Assembly: GCF_024055795.1 (NCBI RefSeq)
Contig: NZ_JAMXMY010000001.1
Coordinates: 682,001 to 746,000 of the forward strand
Source of the DNA: Actinoallomurus purpureus
GTDB taxonomy: Bacteria > Actinomycetota > Actinomycetes > Streptosporangiales > Streptosporangiaceae
DNA length: 64,000 nucleotides
Direction of reading: 5' to 3'
Part shown: in pieces, positions 60,462 to 64,000 of the stretch
How the letters are laid out: every line of letters begins with the position of its first letter
How positions within the stretch are numbered: position 1 is the first letter of the stretch
Position numbers and translations under genes: made by a program
The notes under the pieces: model-generated
Databases searched by the model: none
The model's input: only the letters and a program-made list of their open reading frames with translations
Told to the model about the DNA's origin: nothing

Positions 60462-60612
60462 CGAGGCGTGTTCCGGCACCCCGGGAATCGGCCCTCCGCT
60501 CGGGTCGTGCGATCAGGCCCGACGGTCTGGCGTGGCCGCGTCGTACCCGGGGGTCGGCGAACCCAGGAACACCGCCCGGCAACGGCTCGTCGGCCCGGAC
60601 CGTACGGCATCG

Positions 60613-61731
60613 TCATGGACGCGGCCTGACTCCGCGCAGGAACACCCTCAGCCGAGAGGCGACCTGGGGCGCGAACGGCCGACCGGCGTCGGGGTAGTCG
60701 GTGGCCGGGTTCGGCACCCCAGCGACCACCTTGAACAGATGGTCGGCATCGGGGATATCGGCGCGTACGGCGGCATGGTCGGCGGACAGACCGCTCATGA
60801 GATGGCCGATGTCGGAGGCGTCCACCTGGACGTCTTTGGTCCCGCGCAGGACGAGTACCGGGAGGCCGGGCGTCAGGCGGTGTGCCAGCGCAGCCGGATC
60901 CTGACGGTCGGCCTGCGCCAGGAACGCCACGTTCACCGGACTGAACAGCGACGCCAGCGCCGGATCGGCGAAGTGCTTCGGCGCGGCCCCGGTCTTCCGG
61001 ATCGTCGCGACGGCTGCCCGCATGTCGCGGATGTAGGCCGTCGCTGTCTGCGCGGTGAGCTTCCCCGACCTCTGCGCCTCGCGGTACTGCGCGGTGAGCT
61101 GCCGCGACAGTACGTCGAGGTAGCGACGGCCGAGCGGTGCGGCGAGGACCAGCCCGCAGACCGCCTCGCGCGAGCCCTTCAGCTTGACGGCCAACCAGAG
61201 CGCGAACAGCGCTCCCTCACTGTGACCCACCACGATGAGCCGACGCGGATCGACCCCGGGCTGGTCTGCGAGGGTCCGGTAGGCATCCAGCGCCTCCTGC
61301 GCGTACAGGTCGAAGTCGATCCCGCGTCCGCCCGGGTGGGCACCGAGGCCGGCGGCACCCGAGCCGATCTTGTCGTAACGGAGCGACGCGACACCGGCCC
61401 TGCCCAGTACGGTCGCGAAGTTGCGATTGGTGTCCAGGTGAGGGAACTGCGGATCATTGCCGTTACGGTCGGTCGGCCCGCTTCCTGACATGATCAGGGC
61501 GCCGGGGGCCTGGCCGCTGCTCTGGGAGGGCGACTCGAACGTCGCGGGCAGCGTGTCGGGACCGCTGCGGAAGCCGAGTTCCCGCGTGTCGGCGTCGACG
61601 GTACGGCTCACCTTCGTGACGCCTGTCCTGGCGACATCGCGGGGACCGGAGCAGGAGGCACAGGCGAGCACGGAGGCCGCCAGGAGCGCGATGGCGCTTC
61701 GGTGAACGGGTGAGGGGACCATCTGCGGCAT
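60613..61731 (-). CDS. Lipoprotein alpha/beta hydrolase
   Basis: 372 residues from ATG 61731, AAGGAG six bases upstream (a longer start at 61761 lacks one). N-terminal SAIALLAASVLACASCSGPR is a lipobox (C at SC or AC). Nucleophile LIVVGHSEGALFALWLA, acid ADHAAVRADIPD and a late His in DADHLFKVV. S9/DLH-type hydrolase of the cell surface. Third gene of the GntR operon: 32 bases after the DUF1648 stop. Confidence 0.84.
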   Translation of the reverse strand: MPQMVPSPVHRSAIALLAASVLACASCSGPRDVARTGVTKVSRTVDADTRELGFRSGPDTLPATFESPSQSSGQAPGALIMSGSGPTDRNGNDPQFPHLDTNRNFATVLGRAGVASLRYDKIGSGAAGLGAHPGGRGIDFDLYAQEALDAYRTLADQPGVDPRRLIVVGHSEGALFALWLAVKLKGSREAVCGLVLAAPLGRRYLDVLSRQLTAQYREAQRSGKLTAQTATAYIRDMRAAVATIRKTGAAPKHFADPALASLFSPVNVAFLAQADRQDPAALAHRLTPGLPVLVLRGTKDVQVDASDIGHLMSGLSADHAAVRADIPDADHLFKVVAGVPNPATDYPDAGRPFAPQVASRLRVFLRGVRPRP

Positions 61732-61763
61732 CGGGTTCTCCTTGAACGGATGACGGGACATCG

Positions 61764-62867
61764 CTAACGCGCGTACGAGCCGAGCAGGGGCCCGAGGGCG
61801 ACCGCCGCGACCGTGGCGGCGAGGAGCACCCATGCGAGCGGCCGGGCCATGTTGACGGTCCAGCCGACCCCGAACCGTTTGGGCACGAACAGAGCCGGGT
61901 CGTCGGGGTTGTAGTAGATCAAGCCCCACCGGTAGAGGTGGTCGTCGTCCCGGTTGACCACCCTGTCCCCGCCGCCCGCTCCGGTGGGGGTTCCGAGGCG
62001 CAGCCGGCTGCCGCCCTGGCCGGTGCGCAGAGCGACCGCGAGGACGACGGCCGTGCCGACCAGGACGGGCGCGACGGACGCCGCGACCAGGACGGATCCG
62101 GACACCGTGATCAGACCCCAGGTCACCAGCGCGGCGAACAGGAAGGTCACGTTCACGCAGACGGCCAGGACCAGCAGCGCCCGCGCGGTCGCCGAGACGA
62201 AACGGCGGTGCCGTACCGTCGCGCATGAACTCTCGGCGTCCAGTAGTGCCCTTCCGCGCAGGGCGACCTGCGGCAGGACGAGCAGCAGCGCCGTCACCAG
62301 GGCCTGCGTCAGGACGGGCCCGAACACCGAGCCGATCGACTTCGCCGCGTAGTGATCGGCGTGCCCGCCCTGCCCGAAGTGGGTCGCAAGCCGCGCGGGC
62401 ATTCGCGGGTACTCCACGACCCCCGCCACGACCGTGCCCGCCAGGAGCAGGACCAAGGGCACGGCCCAGGACGTCGGATAGCGTTCCGGATCGGTCCGGA
62501 GCGAGGTGTCTGCCGCCACGACCTGTCGGTGTCCGCCGAACCAGTCCTCGGACCTCTTGACCGCGATGATGCGCCCGCGCGCGAGACGGTATAGCCCGAC
62601 GCCCGCGACGACCTCGGCGCCGCCGGCGACCGCGCCCGACGCGGGGTGGCCGGCGGCGAGGATCACACCCGCGGCTGCGGCGGCGGTCACGATGGCCGTG
62701 CCGAGGCGGTATCGCCGCCGCTGCGCGGCGATGACCGGCGTGTCCGCCCGGTCGCCGGGGATACGGACGCCGAACGGCGTCGTGGCCGGGACGAGCGACG
62801 GCGTCAGCCACTGCAGAGCGCCGATCAGGAGAACGGGGAAGAGCGAGATGAGGATGGAAGTGATCAT
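61764..62867 (-). CDS. DUF1648-type membrane protein with DUF5808 end
   Basis: 367 residues with about six hydrophobic segments. DUF1648 signature RMPARLATHFGQGGHADHYA near 155-175 and the C-terminal DUF5808 pattern YYNPDDPALFVPKRFGVGWT with VNMARPLAWVLL. Members associate with GntR/YtrA regulators and cell-envelope stress; function unknown. Its ATG overlaps the GntR stop (ATGA), so it is coupled to the regulator. Confidence 0.84.
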   Translation of the reverse strand: MITSILISLFPVLLIGALQWLTPSLVPATTPFGVRIPGDRADTPVIAAQRRRYRLGTAIVTAAAAAGVILAAGHPASGAVAGGAEVVAGVGLYRLARGRIIAVKRSEDWFGGHRQVVAADTSLRTDPERYPTSWAVPLVLLLAGTVVAGVVEYPRMPARLATHFGQGGHADHYAAKSIGSVFGPVLTQALVTALLLVLPQVALRGRALLDAESSCATVRHRRFVSATARALLVLAVCVNVTFLFAALVTWGLITVSGSVLVAASVAPVLVGTAVVLAVALRTGQGGSRLRLGTPTGAGGGDRVVNRDDDHLYRWGLIYYNPDDPALFVPKRFGVGWTVNMARPLAWVLLAATVAAVALGPLLGSYAR

Positions 62868-63283
62868 GAACGGCTCTCAGTGATCGGCCGATCCGGTGAG
62901 GCGGCGGGGAAACGCTCGAGAATGGCCTGCACGCGCTGCCGGATCTGCTCCTGGGACAGTCCCTTGGCGGCGGCCTCGGCGAGGAGGGTTCGCGTCCGGG
63001 CCTCCCAGTCCTCGGTGACGCCCGCCGCCGGCGGCCCGCCGTCCGCGTCGCGGATGACGACCGCGCCCGTACGACGGCCCAGCCGGACGAGGCCCTCCTG
63101 ACGCAACAGGTCGTAGGCCTTGTTGACCGTGTGCATGTTGATGCCGAGATCGGCGGCGAGCTGACGCGTGGTGGGCAGCGAGTCGCCGGTCCGCAACCGA
63201 CCCTCCGCGATCGCCTCGACGATGCGGTCGCGAAGCTGCTGGTAGAGCGGCGTCTCGCCGTCCACGTTCAGCGTCAAGATCAT
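62864..63283 (-). CDS. GntR/YtrA-family repressor
   Basis: 139 residues. LYQQLRDRIVEAIAEGRLRT and LPTTRQLAADLGINMHTVNK followed by AYDLLRQEGLVRLGRR: GntR winged helix with the YtrA-type short C-terminus (AEAAAKGLSQEQIRQRVQAI). First gene of a leftward operon with the DUF1648 protein and the lipohydrolase. The 27-bp inverted repeat at 63303-63329, just upstream, is its probable operator. Confidence 0.88.
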   Translation of the reverse strand: MILTLNVDGETPLYQQLRDRIVEAIAEGRLRTGDSLPTTRQLAADLGINMHTVNKAYDLLRQEGLVRLGRRTGAVVIRDADGGPPAAGVTEDWEARTRTLLAEAAAKGLSQEQIRQRVQAILERFPAASPDRPITESRS

Positions 63284-63302
63284 CCAAACCCCCGGCCGGA
63301 GC

Positions 63303-63329
63303 TAGTTGCATTGATATATAACAACTAGA
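63303..63329. promoter_or_regulatory. 27-bp inverted repeat, YtrA-type operator
   Basis: CTAGTTG (63303-63309) and CAACTAG (63323-63329) flank a 13-base AT-rich spacer (ATTGATATATAA core) in otherwise GC-rich DNA. It sits 20 bases before the GntR start and overlaps a likely -10, which would allow autorepression. Confidence 0.72.
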
Positions 63330-63591
63330 ACATTCACGAGCGCAAGTCGGGACCGACCGAACCGATCTGGCGGCGTACGCGGGCTGCCACTCGTTCCGAT
63401 AGGCCATGCGTGCGGGTTCGGGCAGCGGGGCCGGCATGGTCGCGATGGTCTGCTCGCTTGCGCCGTCCAGCATCCGGTGATGGTGTCGGGCGAGGTGGTT
63501 CATTCACCGGGCGCCGGCGGCCCGTGGGGGCTGCGGGATCTCCGTCTCCTGCGGGGCTTGTACTGCTCGGGATATTGCGCCGCTGGGGCGG

Positions 63592-63951
63592 TCACCAGCT
63601 GTAGGGGCCGAATCGACCCCAGGCGACGAGCGCGGTGAGAACGAACAGGACGGCGGTGACCGCCACTCCGGACGGCTCTTTGCGGCGGATGTGCATGGCA
63701 GCGCCCAGGACCACAATGACCGCCAGCCCGGTCCAGGCGATCGGTGTCAAGACGGGTGCGATTCCGGTCGCGGCCGGCACGATCAGCCCGATCGCGCCGA
63801 GTAACTCCGTCACTCCGATGAACCGCACCGTCGACTGGGAGACGTCCTGCATCCACGGATACTTGCCGGCCAGCTTGTCCTTCGACTGGAGGACTTTCCC
63901 CAGGCCGGACATGGCGAACATGGCGGCCAGGATCGCCTGCACGATCCACAC
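63592..63951 (-). CDS. DoxX-family membrane protein
   Basis: 119 residues from GTG 63951. Four hydrophobic segments (about 2-18, 45-65, 68-85, 95-112) with SGLGKVLQSKDKLAGKYPWM and FIGVTELLGAIGLIVPAATG, the DoxX/DUF4267-like pattern. Function: quinone or thiosulfate-linked membrane oxidoreductase subunits in some relatives; unknown here. No clear ribosome site; the start is by homology-like position. The 63330-63591 gap before it holds nothing I recognise. Confidence 0.8.
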   Translation of the reverse strand: MWIVQAILAAMFAMSGLGKVLQSKDKLAGKYPWMQDVSQSTVRFIGVTELLGAIGLIVPAATGIAPVLTPIAWTGLAVIVVLGAAMHIRRKEPSGVAVTAVLFVLTALVAWGRFGPYSW

Positions 63952-64000
63952 GGGCCGGGGCGGATGCCGGCTGCGCGGCGTGAGCCTGCATCGAGGTACG

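Noticed and set aside
60462-60612. Search for a terminator between dgdA and the lipohydrolase
   Set aside because: No stem of more than six clean base pairs found by eye.
62877-63503. 208-codon minus frame across the GntR gene and its operator
   Set aside because: It runs through the operator and then out of phase through GntR; the front (to about 63330) is unrecognised and the rest is a shadow.

Overview
The window is GC-rich DNA of an actinobacterium. The pointers are G/C-ending third codon positions, many GTG starts, an HTH(DUF5753)/DUF397 pair, a BTAD-AAA regulator, RsbW-like ATPases, and Ada/AlkA and ArsI types known from Streptosporangiales and relatives. A Streptosporangiales-like genus (Actinomadura, Nonomuraea or Thermomonospora relatives) is my guess, not a proof. 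It reads as accessory chromosome: many one- to three-gene units, each with its own divergent regulator, separated by wrecked mobile elements. I saw no tRNA, rRNA or CRISPR array.

Region by region. 1-15 kb: an MFS transporter cut by the window edge, a serine-recombinase relic fused to the end of a large BTAD-AAA regulator, a redox group (hemerythrin, DUF4267, a 28-residue membrane peptide, FAD oxidase), a quinone oxidoreductase/cupin pair whose cupin start seems damaged, a DJ-1-like protein, the HTH/DUF397 pair, an anti-sigma-like ATPase pair and a divergent NmrA/MarR pair. 15-26 kb: an I36-like protein, then relics of a tyrosine integrase, a resolvase and a Tn3 transposase around an AraC/NAD(P)-binding pair. 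Two secreted proteins follow, then a regulator and a decayed stretch bounded by a 51-bp direct repeat. 26-40 kb: a secreted beta-propeller, a PucR-type regulator, DedA, two alkylation-repair genes, an arsenic cluster (arsR, aquaporin, arsC; divergent arsI), a bacterial PARG, an acetyltransferase, a deaminase and an aldo/keto reductase behind a MerR-type promoter.

40-50 kb: a 1605-residue HEAT-repeat protein, Tn3 and IS3 debris, then a compact cytochrome P450 plus two-gene ABC exporter with a divergent regulator carrying an IS30-like helix-turn-helix and three palindromes in the shared promoter. The far side has a truncated DNA adenine methylase and an IS3/resolvase chimera. 50-64 kb: a LysE exporter behind a 34-codon leader, TetR/aldo-keto reductase, hydrolase/winged-helix regulator, a methyltransferase, an FGE-like protein missing one of the paired cysteines, a YheO-like regulator with an amino-acid dehydratase, dgdR/dgdA (2,2-dialkylglycine decarboxylase), a GntR-DUF1648-lipohydrolase operon and a DoxX protein.

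The strongest multi-gene stories are the arsenic cluster (reduction, channel exit and organoarsenical cleavage with no pump gene), methylation-damage repair (Ada-AlkA fusion followed by Ogt), the P450-exporter cassette bracketed by relics, and amino-acid breakdown at 56-60 kb. All calls rest on reading translated sequence and motif memory; no database search was run.
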